Shown piece by piece: positions 1 through 5,291 of a stretch of DNA of 11,201 nucleotides. Numbering within the stretch: position 1 is the first letter of the stretch; each line of letters begins with the position of its first letter. The position numbers were made by a program, and so were the translations under genes. The notes under the pieces are model-generated. The model worked only from the letters and a program-made list of their open reading frames with translations. It searched no databases and was not told the origin of the DNA. Source of the DNA: an uncultured Chthoniobacterales bacterium (lineage in GTDB: Bacteria > Verrucomicrobiota > Verrucomicrobiae > Chthoniobacterales > UBA10450); assembly GCA_955652855.1 (NCBI GenBank), contig CATPCN010000327.1, forward strand, positions 1-11,201, read 5' to 3'.

Positions 1-231
1 CAACGGTCACAACGTCATTTGATTTAAAGGAATTTTCTTCGTGTCTTTGGTGGACTTTGTGCGAGCAAATCTTACGAGCGAATTTCCAACGGTGTAGGAG
101 ACGCGATGGCGGCGGGCGCCTCACGCTATTGCGCCCGGCGACGGCGCAGGAGCAGCGCGCGCTACATTCGCACGCGCTGCGTCCCACGATTCTTCACGAA
201 CCAACCGTCTGGATCGAACGACCCGCGTCGG
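1..231. other. Intergenic stretch left of the DUF4440 gene
   Basis: I see no convincing gene here. Overlapping open frames run through it on the plus strand, but they are arginine-rich translations antisense to the DUF4440 gene. The only structure noticed is an inverted repeat with 7-bp arms (113-119 CGGGCGC, 131-137 GCGCCCG) around an 11-nt loop, about 95 bp beyond the DUF4440 stop. No T-run follows it on either strand, so it is not a classical intrinsic terminator. Confidence 0.5.
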
Positions 232-681
232 TTATTGAGCAGTTGGCTTCGCTGCTGCCTCCTGTTTTATGTTGGTGTGAAAAATGGGGTGCCATTCACC
301 ATTCTTCATTTGCCAGATCGACGCGGCGTTGTAGTTGCCCGAGGCGTCTTTGCCGTCCGCGGTGCCCTCCACCTTTACCTGGTAGGTCACGATTGCCGTG
401 TCCGCATCGGTCATAACGAGATTGAAATCGCTAAGAGCGAACGATTTCATGTCCCACTTCTTCATCGAATCAATCTCTTGTTGCTTGTTGTAGATCCCGT
501 CGCCGTAGACGGCCATGAAGTCGGGAGAGAGGAGCTTCTTAAATTCGTCGCTCTTCTTGTCTTTGAAGGCTTGCCAGGCCGCTTGCTCCTGGGTCATCAT
601 TGCGTCCTTGTCGGGGGCGGCGATCGAAACAGCGATCGTGGCGAAGAGGGCGGTCATTGCATAGGTGATGTATTTTTTCAT
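232..681 (-). CDS. Secreted DUF4440 / NTF2-like (SnoaL-fold) protein
   Basis: A 149-aa protein. Residues 1-22 are a typical Sec signal peptide: MKK, then a hydrophobic stretch ending in SIAA, with cleavage likely before PDKDAM. The rest fits one NTF2-like domain of the DUF4440 type: an opening helix (QEQAAWQAFKDKK), the LLSPDFMAVYGDG strand segment, and a C-terminal beta segment with TAIVTYQV and a closing SIWQMKNGEWHPIFHTNI. The family forms cone-shaped alpha+beta folds and its members are mostly of unknown function; some relatives bind small ligands or are enzymes. Export to the periplasm is inferred. An AAGGA ribosome-binding site lies just upstream of the ATG. The gene is divergent from the TraB/GumN gene and appears monocistronic. 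Family assignment is good; biological role is unknown. Confidence 0.85.
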   Translation of the reverse strand: MKKYITYAMTALFATIAVSIAAPDKDAMMTQEQAAWQAFKDKKSDEFKKLLSPDFMAVYGDGIYNKQQEIDSMKKWDMKSFALSDFNLVMTDADTAIVTYQVKVEGTADGKDASGNYNAASIWQMKNGEWHPIFHTNIKQEAAAKPTAQ

Positions 682-703
682 AGGTCCTTTTGGTTGGTAA
701 TTG

Positions 704-727
704 AGCCCTCAGCGTAGGGAGAGGGCT
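704..727. promoter_or_regulatory. Inverted repeat overlapping a weak promoter of the DUF4440 gene
   Basis: Perfect 7-bp arms, AGCCCTC at 704-710 and GAGGGCT at 721-727, flank a 10-nt loop. On the minus strand, TTGACC (733-738) and TACGCT (711-716) sit 16 nt apart and could be a weak -35/-10 pair. The -10 would then lie in the loop of the repeat, and transcription would start about 23 nt before the ATG at 681. An operator overlapping the promoter is a reasonable guess. The -10 match is poor, so the promoter is uncertain; the repeat itself is plain in the sequence. Confidence 0.35.
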
Positions 728-794
728 AAGAGGGTCAATCTTTAAAGACCGGCAATGCGACGCCGCACAACGACGTGGCTACACCATGTCAACA

Positions 795-815
795 CGCGCG
801 ACCGGGAGTCGCGCG
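795..815. repeat. GC-rich 8-bp stem-loop
   Basis: CGCGCGAC at 795-802 and GTCGCGCG at 808-815 form a perfect 8-bp stem around the 5-nt loop CGGGA. It lies in the divergent gap between the DUF4440 and TraB/GumN genes. No T-run follows on either strand, so an intrinsic terminator is unlikely. It could be a REP-like palindrome or part of a leader RNA. Confidence 0.55.
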
Positions 816-834
816 GGTAGGCGGTAATGCAGCT

Positions 835-844
835 CGCCGCGGCG
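835..844. repeat. Short GC palindrome
   Basis: CGCCGCGGCG is a perfect 10-bp palindrome between two longer palindromic elements (795-815 and 856-873). Alone it could be chance in GC-rich DNA. It is listed because it belongs to a cluster of inverted repeats upstream of the TraB/GumN gene. Confidence 0.3.
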
Positions 845-855
845 GACTGGCGCGA

Positions 856-873
856 CCCCGAAAGCTTTCGGGG
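856..873. repeat. 18-bp perfect palindrome CCCCGAAAGCTTTCGGGG
   Basis: Two 9-bp arms (CCCCGAAAG and CTTTCGGGG) meet with no spacer. It lies about 77 bp upstream of the chosen TraB/GumN start. Such a palindrome can be a protein-binding site in DNA or an interspersed REP-type element; as RNA the centre would have to open into a small loop. A GTG follows at 876, in frame with the TraB/GumN gene, but I do not favour it as the start. Confidence 0.6.
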
Positions 874-950
874 GAGTGACCAATCACGGCAATTTGAATT
901 TTCTTTCTCGCAACCCATTCACCAGCAGCTTTACCTTCGATTACACCAAC

Positions 951-1829
951 ATGACACCCTCCAGCTTACCCCGAGGATTGCGTTTCGCGATTCCGTTTGT
1001 TGCTCTCTGTTCCACCGCAATTGCCGCTGACCCGTCGCCTACAGGCAAGCATTGCCTGTGGCGCGTGACTAATGCGCGCGCGCCGCTTTACTTGCTCGGA
1101 TCGGTCCACTCTTTGCGGCGAAACGATTATCCACTTGCGCCAGCAATCGAGGATGCCATTAAACAATCCCAACAGTTTTGGTTCGAGGTGGATCCCAGAC
1201 GGGACGACCTTTTCGCAAAGAAAGTTAGAGTCGCGGCCCACTATCCGAAAGGAGTGCACATCAAAGATAGGGTCAATCCGAAGACATATGCTTATTTAAT
1301 GAAGATCACTCATAGCGGATGGAGCGCATGGCAAGATCTCAAACCTTGGGCGATCGCGCTATTCCTTCTGAAACACCCCGGGCTTGCAGGGGTCAGTCGT
1401 CAATACGGCATCGAAAATCATGTTTCTGAGAAGGCAAGACTTGGTAGCCGCCCGGTTGGCGGCATTGAAACAATAGACGAACATATCCGCGTCTTTTCAG
1501 ACATGCAGGATATCGAAGGTGAAGTCTACTTACTTCAAACGCTTGTCCACCTCGATGAAGAAGTGAAACAATTCCCTGAAGAAGTGGCAGCGTGGAAAGC
1601 CGGCGATACGGAACACCTCTATGCGATGCGCATTCCGGAAATAAAAGAGGCGCCTTTTGTCTGGTGGCGGCTGCTCGAACGTCGAAATACTCGATGGATT
1701 CCCAGAATCGAAACTGAGATCAAGTCCGGCAAACCCACGATGATCGTAGCCGGTGCATTGCATTTCTCCGGCCCACACAGCGTCATCGCGATGCTGCGCA
1801 AGCGGGGCTACACGGTCGAGCAACTGTAA
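951..1829 (+). CDS. Secreted TraB/GumN family protein
   Basis: From the ATG at 951 the product is 292 aa. This start gives a clear Sec signal peptide: a positively charged N-region, a hydrophobic core, and a STAIA site before ADPSP. The in-frame GTG at 876 would add 25 residues that bury the signal, so it is rejected. TraB/GumN hallmarks are present in order: YLLGSVHSLRRNDYPL near the N-terminus, QQFWFEVDP, the central GIETIDEHIRVF helix, the LLERRNTRW segment, and a C-terminal MIVAGALHFSGPHSVIAMLRKRGYTV. The conserved His of the GSVH and ALHF motifs and the Glu of FEVD are all kept. The family relates to Tiki-type metalloproteases and includes pheromone-shutdown proteins; in Gram-negatives most members are unassigned. 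The Leu before the cysteine in VALC argues against a lipoprotein. Function here is unknown, possibly periplasmic proteolysis. Confidence 0.88.
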   Translation: MTPSSLPRGLRFAIPFVALCSTAIAADPSPTGKHCLWRVTNARAPLYLLGSVHSLRRNDYPLAPAIEDAIKQSQQFWFEVDPRRDDLFAKKVRVAAHYPKGVHIKDRVNPKTYAYLMKITHSGWSAWQDLKPWAIALFLLKHPGLAGVSRQYGIENHVSEKARLGSRPVGGIETIDEHIRVFSDMQDIEGEVYLLQTLVHLDEEVKQFPEEVAAWKAGDTEHLYAMRIPEIKEAPFVWWRLLERRNTRWIPRIETEIKSGKPTMIVAGALHFSGPHSVIAMLRKRGYTVEQL

Positions 1830-1888
1830 CTTCGCGGACAAGATCGACATTGTTTTTGTCGCTCTTTCCACGTTGGACAAGCGCGCGG

Positions 1889-2092
1889 TTAGAACAATGT
1901 GTAAATAAACGGCGCGATTGCCGTGCCGCCGAGAATCGCGAGGACGGCGAGTAACAAGAGAACGAAAACAATGGGCAGCAACCACCATTTCTTATTGTGC
2001 GCAAGAAAAAGGAGAAGCTCCTTAGCGAACCCGGTGCGTGGCGCTTGTGACTCGGCAACGAACTCGTTCGGCGTGCTCTGGGTTTTGGACAT
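1889..2092 (-). CDS. DUF5989 family small membrane protein (SxtK-like position)
   Basis: A 67-aa protein from the ATG at 2092. A TTG two codons upstream could extend it slightly, but it would overlap the SxtJ stop. After a polar N-terminus comes ELLLFLAHNKKWWLLP, then a single hydrophobic helix (PIVFVLLLLAVLAIL), ending exactly at PFIYTLF. The WWLLP motif, the one helix and the PFIYTLF end are typical of DUF5989. The start codon lies 2 nt beyond the SxtJ stop, so translational coupling is likely. Genes of this family recur beside carbamoyltransferase and SxtJ genes, and the saxitoxin cluster has a small membrane protein (SxtK) in the same place. I infer a membrane subunit or assembly factor for the carbamoyltransferase; no biochemical role is established. 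Confidence 0.8.
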   Translation of the reverse strand: MSKTQSTPNEFVAESQAPRTGFAKELLLFLAHNKKWWLLPIVFVLLLLAVLAILGGTAIAPFIYTLF

Positions 2093-2094
2093 AA

Positions 2095-2529
2095 TCAAAA
2101 CTGATTGAAATAATCTTTCGGCGACGGCGTCGCGGCGCGCTTAATCCAATAGGTCTGCGCCTCTTTGTCAAACTTGCATTGTAATGCGTCACGCCCAATG
2201 AGCCGGAAGAAGATAGCGATCTGGGTAAAGAGACCGAAATAGACGATGCCAAAAAGAATGTGGCTCACGACATAGCCAATCGGCCATCCAATCACCATCC
2301 AGCCGATATAAATTGGCCGAACAAACTGCGGCGCAAGGATACCTAACACACCAACGAGCGCGGCGAGGATCCAAATGACCAGCGGCGCGGTCCACTTCGC
2401 CGAGCCATGGAAGACGCCAAGCTTCCAGCCAACGATGCAACCCACGAGCGTGAACCCAATGAACCAGATCACGGCAAATTGCCGGAGCATTCTCGATCCT
2501 GGTTTCCAATTGATCTCGATTAGACTCAT
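2095..2529 (-). CDS. SxtJ family membrane protein
   Basis: A 144-aa polytopic protein with about three or four membrane segments: FAVIWFIGFTLVGCIVGW, PLVIWILAALVGVLGIL, and a longer hydrophobic run from YIGWMVIGWPIGYVV to GIVYFGLFTQIAIFF. It begins MSLIEINWKP and ends with FRLIGRDAL, a polar stretch and QTYWIKR, which is the characteristic C-terminal pattern of SxtJ. The name comes from a gene beside the carbamoyltransferase sxtI in saxitoxin clusters, but homologues occur in many bacteria that make no toxin. It starts 9 nt after the carbamoyltransferase stop, with only a weak AGAG before the ATG, and is followed at 2 nt by the DUF5989 gene. It probably holds the cytosolic carbamoyltransferase at the membrane or serves a lipid-linked substrate; that is inference. 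Confidence 0.85.
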   Translation of the reverse strand: MSLIEINWKPGSRMLRQFAVIWFIGFTLVGCIVGWKLGVFHGSAKWTAPLVIWILAALVGVLGILAPQFVRPIYIGWMVIGWPIGYVVSHILFGIVYFGLFTQIAIFFRLIGRDALQCKFDKEAQTYWIKRAATPSPKDYFNQF

Positions 2530-2538
2530 AGCTCTGTT

Positions 2539-4374
2539 TTAGTCGAGCTGAAATTTTGCGAGATACTCGTCGATCTCGTGTTGTTTGGCGTGCGGCTGTT
2601 TTTCTTTGCGCAACAAGAAACGCCCGACCACGAGCACATCCATGTTCGTGGCCATGAAACAGCGATAGGCGTCCTGCGCCGTGCAAACGATTGGTTCACC
2701 ACGAATGTTGAAGCTGGTGTTGATCAGAACGGGACAGCCGGTTTTTTTCTCAAACTGTTTTAGCAGTTCATAGAAGCGGCCGTGCCTTTCGGCGTCGACC
2801 GTCTGAATGCGCGCGGAAAGATCGACATGCGTCACCGCTGGAATGGTGGAACGTTCTACTTCGAGCTTGGAAAAACCGCGAGCAACCCGGAGCGTAGCGC
2901 CGTCGGCCGTGCGTTTCGAAGGATGAACTTGGGCGACAAGCAACATGTACGGGCTTTCCTGATTGGCGCGCGTTTCGAAAAAATCATGCACACGCTCGTG
3001 CAACACCGCCGGCGCAAAAGGTCGAAATGATTCGCGGAACTTGGTTTTCAAATTCATCAGTTTCTGCATCTCGCACGAACGCGCATCGCCTAGGATGCTG
3101 CGACTGCCGAGAGCGCGCGGTCCGAATTCCATGCGGCCCTGAACCCAACCAATTACTTTTTGGTCGGCGATTAATCCCGCGACTTCGTCGTAAAGAACGT
3201 CGTCATTCGCTATGAATTCGTAAACCGCGCCGGCCGAATCGAGGAATGCACGCACTTCGTCATCATGAATATCGGGGCCGAGCAAGCTGCCATGCTGCGC
3301 GTCGGGCTTGACGATTTCGCGCTCATTCTCGAGCAGCTGGTACCAAACGAACAAGGCCCCGCCGAGGGCGCCACCGGCATCACCGGCGGCGGGTTGAATC
3401 CATATATTTTCGAAAGGTCCCTCGCGCAGAATTCGACCGTTGCAGACACAATTCAGGGCGACGCCGCCGGCGAGGCAAAGATTTTTTTGTTTCGTTAGGG
3501 CTTGGGCGTGACGGCTCATGCGCAACATAATTTCTTCGGTCACCTTTTGAATGCTCGCCGCGACATCCATATAAAATTCCGTCAGCTCACCCTCGGGATG
3601 ACGCGGCGGCTGCCCGAAGAGCGCATCGAAGCGCGCATTGGTCATGGTTAATCCCTGACAATAATTGAAATACTGCATGTCCATTCGAAAGGAGCCGTCC
3701 GCTTTTAGATCGACAATTTTCGAACGAATCAGATTCGCAAAACGTGGCTCGCCGTAGGGAGCAAGTCCCATGAGTTTGTACTCGCCGCTGTTGACTCGAA
3801 AACCGGTGTAATAGGTGAAAGCGGAGTAAAGCAGCCCAAGTGAGTGTGGAAATCGCTGCTCATGAGTGAGCTGAATTTTGTTTCCCGCTCCAAAACCGAT
3901 CGTGGCGGTGGCCCATTCCCCCACTCCGTCGACCGTGAGGATGGCTGCTTCTTCGAATGGACTGGGGAAAAACGCGCTCGCTGCGTGCGATTCGTGATGT
4001 TCGAGAAAGACGTAACGTCCTCTAAATTGCCGTCGCAATCCTTTGTCGAGCACGCGCGGGAGGTGAAGTTTTTCCCGCAACCAAAGCGGCATCGCTTGCA
4101 AAAAGCTTCGAAAGCCAGCCGGCGCATAGGCGAAATACGTTTCCAGTAATCGCTCGAACTTCAGCAACGGCTTGTCATAGAAAGCGACGTGATCGAGATC
4201 GGGATAACCGATCCCGGCTTCCTTCAAGCAGTACTCGATTGCATTTTGCGGAAAAGAGGGGTCGTGCTTTTTGCGCGTGAACCGTTCTTCCTGCGCTGCG
4301 GCGATGATTTTCCCGTCGCACACAAGGGCCGCGGCCGAGTCATGATAAAATGCTGAGATGCCCAGGATGTTCAC
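2539..4374 (-). CDS. O-carbamoyltransferase (NodU/CmcH/TobZ/SxtI family)
   Basis: A complete 611-aa enzyme expected to transfer a carbamoyl group from carbamoyl phosphate, through carbamoyl-adenylate, to a hydroxyl of an acceptor. The N-terminal Kae1-like domain opens with MNILGISAFYHDSAAAL. It carries HHESH (126-130), TVDG (D149) and GDAGGALGGA (D332), whose spacing fits the His/His/Asp/Asp metal site of TobZ. GGVALNCVCNGRI (303-315) and MEFGPRALGSRSIL (415-428) are the nucleotide and carbamoyl-binding region. The C-terminal YrdC-like part includes LINTSFNIRGEPIV (550-563). No key motif is missing. The start is a GTG only 3 nt after the stop of the MBOAT remnant, with no evident Shine-Dalgarno, so translation probably depends on coupling. 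It heads the carbamoyltransferase-SxtJ-DUF5989 trio. The acceptor is unknown; the MBOAT and SGNH context suggests a surface glycan or lipid. Confidence 0.93.
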   Translation of the reverse strand: MNILGISAFYHDSAAALVCDGKIIAAAQEERFTRKKHDPSFPQNAIEYCLKEAGIGYPDLDHVAFYDKPLLKFERLLETYFAYAPAGFRSFLQAMPLWLREKLHLPRVLDKGLRRQFRGRYVFLEHHESHAASAFFPSPFEEAAILTVDGVGEWATATIGFGAGNKIQLTHEQRFPHSLGLLYSAFTYYTGFRVNSGEYKLMGLAPYGEPRFANLIRSKIVDLKADGSFRMDMQYFNYCQGLTMTNARFDALFGQPPRHPEGELTEFYMDVAASIQKVTEEIMLRMSRHAQALTKQKNLCLAGGVALNCVCNGRILREGPFENIWIQPAAGDAGGALGGALFVWYQLLENEREIVKPDAQHGSLLGPDIHDDEVRAFLDSAGAVYEFIANDDVLYDEVAGLIADQKVIGWVQGRMEFGPRALGSRSILGDARSCEMQKLMNLKTKFRESFRPFAPAVLHERVHDFFETRANQESPYMLLVAQVHPSKRTADGATLRVARGFSKLEVERSTIPAVTHVDLSARIQTVDAERHGRFYELLKQFEKKTGCPVLINTSFNIRGEPIVCTAQDAYRCFMATNMDVLVVGRFLLRKEKQPHAKQHEIDEYLAKFQLD

Positions 4375-4377
4375 CGT

Positions 4378-4884
4378 TTAGAACTGAAAGTAGATAAACT
4401 GTTGAGCTTTCTGCGCGGGGTTAGTCAGGATGAGCACGATCAACACGAGGGCAAACAAATAATAAGCGCTCCAGCGCAGCCACGACGGCGTGCCGTCTAC
4501 TGATTTCCAAAGAGCCTTATTGCCGCCAAACCTTTCCACTGCGAACAGCCCAGCGATCAACACGAGACTGACAAGAAGCTGCGATCCGTCGATGTTCGCG
4601 TGCAAATTAGCGAAGCCAGAGAAAGTAGACCCGGAGAAGATACGTTGAATGATGGTCAACGCGTCGTTGATGTTTTTCGCGCGGAAAAAGATCCAGGTAA
4701 ATGCGATAAGATTCGACGTGATGAAAACCGAGATAACTCTGTGGAGGAGCGGGTGTCGATCTAACCTCAGAGTCCTCCAGAGCCATGCGCGCATCGATTT
4801 TGTCGTGACAAAAATGATGAGCAGCAGTCCATTCAACGCACCCCAGATAACATAGGTCCAGTTCGGCGGTGTTTTCCCCGTTAT
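4378..4884 (-). pseudogene. 5'-truncated MBOAT O-acyltransferase remnant
   Basis: The frame is open from just after a TAA at 4885-4887 to the stop at 4378. Family-like sequence begins at NWTYVIWGALNGLLL (about 4863), which is what follows the GLWHG active-site histidine in AlgI/DltB-type MBOAT proteins. It continues with LIAFTWIFFRAKNINDAL, another MBOAT hallmark, and ends with a last membrane helix and a polar tail. Family members have about 400-520 residues; only the last 165 or so remain, and both the GLWHG segment and the N-terminal membrane core are absent. No in-frame ATG lies before 4791; a TTG at 4836 is the best start. I looked upstream in all frames for the missing part and did not find it, so this is a deletion or rearrangement, not a simple frameshift. 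It may survive because its translation feeds the carbamoyltransferase GTG 3 nt downstream. Confidence 0.78.
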
Positions 4885-4891
4885 TTAGGCG

Positions 4892-4920
4892 ATTAAACCA
4901 GAGTTCGCCGAGGTAATCAA
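4892..4920 (-). promoter_or_regulatory. Candidate sigma70-type promoter for the carbamoyltransferase operon
   Basis: On the minus strand, TTGATT (4915-4920) and TTTAAT (4892-4897) are separated by exactly 17 nt, close to the TTGACA/TATAAT consensus. Transcription would start near 4885, right where the MBOAT remnant frame opens, and read into the carbamoyltransferase, SxtJ and DUF5989 genes. It lies just upstream of the truncation point, so the break may have given the truncated operon a new promoter. This is a motif match by eye only. Confidence 0.5.
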
Positions 4921-4962
4921 GCGAACTAGCGCACTGCTCGGGCGGCCTCTTTCACTACTTTT

Positions 4963-4983
4963 TGCTGGCAATTCTGCTGGCAA
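4963..4983. repeat. 9-bp direct repeat with 12-bp period
   Basis: TGCTGGCAA occurs at 4963-4971 and again at 4975-4983, separated by TTC. It lies about 45 bp upstream of the -35 box of the candidate minus-strand promoter. Tandem sites about one helical turn apart suit an activator; a duplication left by a rearrangement is the alternative. Confidence 0.5.
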
Positions 4984-5032
4984 ACGTATTGAATTAAGTG
5001 AACGGAGCCCCTTCTGACCGCTCCGGGAACTT

Positions 5033-5134
5033 ATGCCACTCGTCGCAGCTGTACAGAAATTGGACGATTTCTTGTCGTCGCACCGCAAAAAGGTTAAGCG
5101 ACTTGTGAGGGGGCAAGGGTGGGCATCGGTCTAG
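5033..5134 (+). CDS. Doubtful 33-aa ORF
   Basis: ATG at 5033, TAG at 5132-5134. The product is basic and mixed in composition (begins MPLVAAVQKLDDFL, ends VRGQGWASV). An inverted repeat (5003-5025) sits just before it and no good ribosome-binding site is visible. I recognise no family. It could be the remains of a gene damaged when the MBOAT gene was truncated, or chance. It is listed because the region otherwise has no gene. Confidence 0.15.
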   Translation: MPLVAAVQKLDDFLSSHRKKVKRLVRGQGWASV

Positions 5135-5156
5135 TGAGTCTCGGGGACCGTTCCGC

Positions 5157-5291
5157 ATGTCGACTTTGGCTGATCACTACCGCGACTTGCTGAATCGGGA
5201 AAACGTCCCATTTCAAGAGCTCGTCGCGCATTGGCCGCGGAATTTTATTGAGGAGATCAGGCTCGACTTCGTAAATGAAGACATCGGCTAA
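5157..5291 (+). CDS. Doubtful 44-aa ORF overlapping the start of the membrane-protein gene
   Basis: ATG at 5157, TAA at 5289-5291. The product begins MSTLADHYRDLLNRE and continues with VPFQELVAHWPRNF and an acidic helix-like end, a plausible globular composition. It overlaps the proposed ATG of the next gene (5275) by 17 nt in another frame, so it could act as a coupled leader ORF for that gene. No family is recognised and no clear Shine-Dalgarno precedes it. It could equally be a gene remnant; the opposite strand is also open here. Confidence 0.22.
   Translation: MSTLADHYRDLLNRENVPFQELVAHWPRNFIEEIRLDFVNEDIG

Larger units (their letters stand above)
4885..5274. other. 390-bp junction region without a confident gene
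   Basis: This stretch separates the MBOAT stump from the plus-strand membrane-protein gene. It holds the candidate promoter (4892-4920), a direct repeat (4963-4983), an inverted repeat with 6-bp arms (5003-5008 CGGAGC, 5020-5025 GCTCCG) and two short plus-strand ORFs (5033-5134 and 5157-5291). No transposase, integrase, tRNA or obvious terminal inverted repeat is visible, so the origin of the rearrangement cannot be read directly. Confidence 0.5.

Noticed and set aside
106..717. A 203-codon plus-strand open frame opposite the DUF4440 gene
   Set aside because: Its translation matches no family I know and is antisense to a clear signal-peptide-bearing DUF4440 protein that has its own ribosome-binding site.
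876..950. Upstream GTG start for the TraB/GumN protein
   Set aside because: It would put 25 extra residues before an obvious signal peptide that starts at the ATG at 951, and the G-rich run touches the GTG with no proper spacing.
1846..1862. Possible terminator between the convergent TraB/GumN and DUF5989 genes
   Set aside because: The stem CGACA/TGTCG is only 5 bp, and the T-run lies in the loop and not after the stem.
1889..4374. Saxitoxin-like toxin biosynthesis
   Set aside because: Only the carbamoyltransferase trio is present; there is no polyketide synthase, amidinotransferase or other toxin-pathway gene, and the trio is widespread in non-producers.
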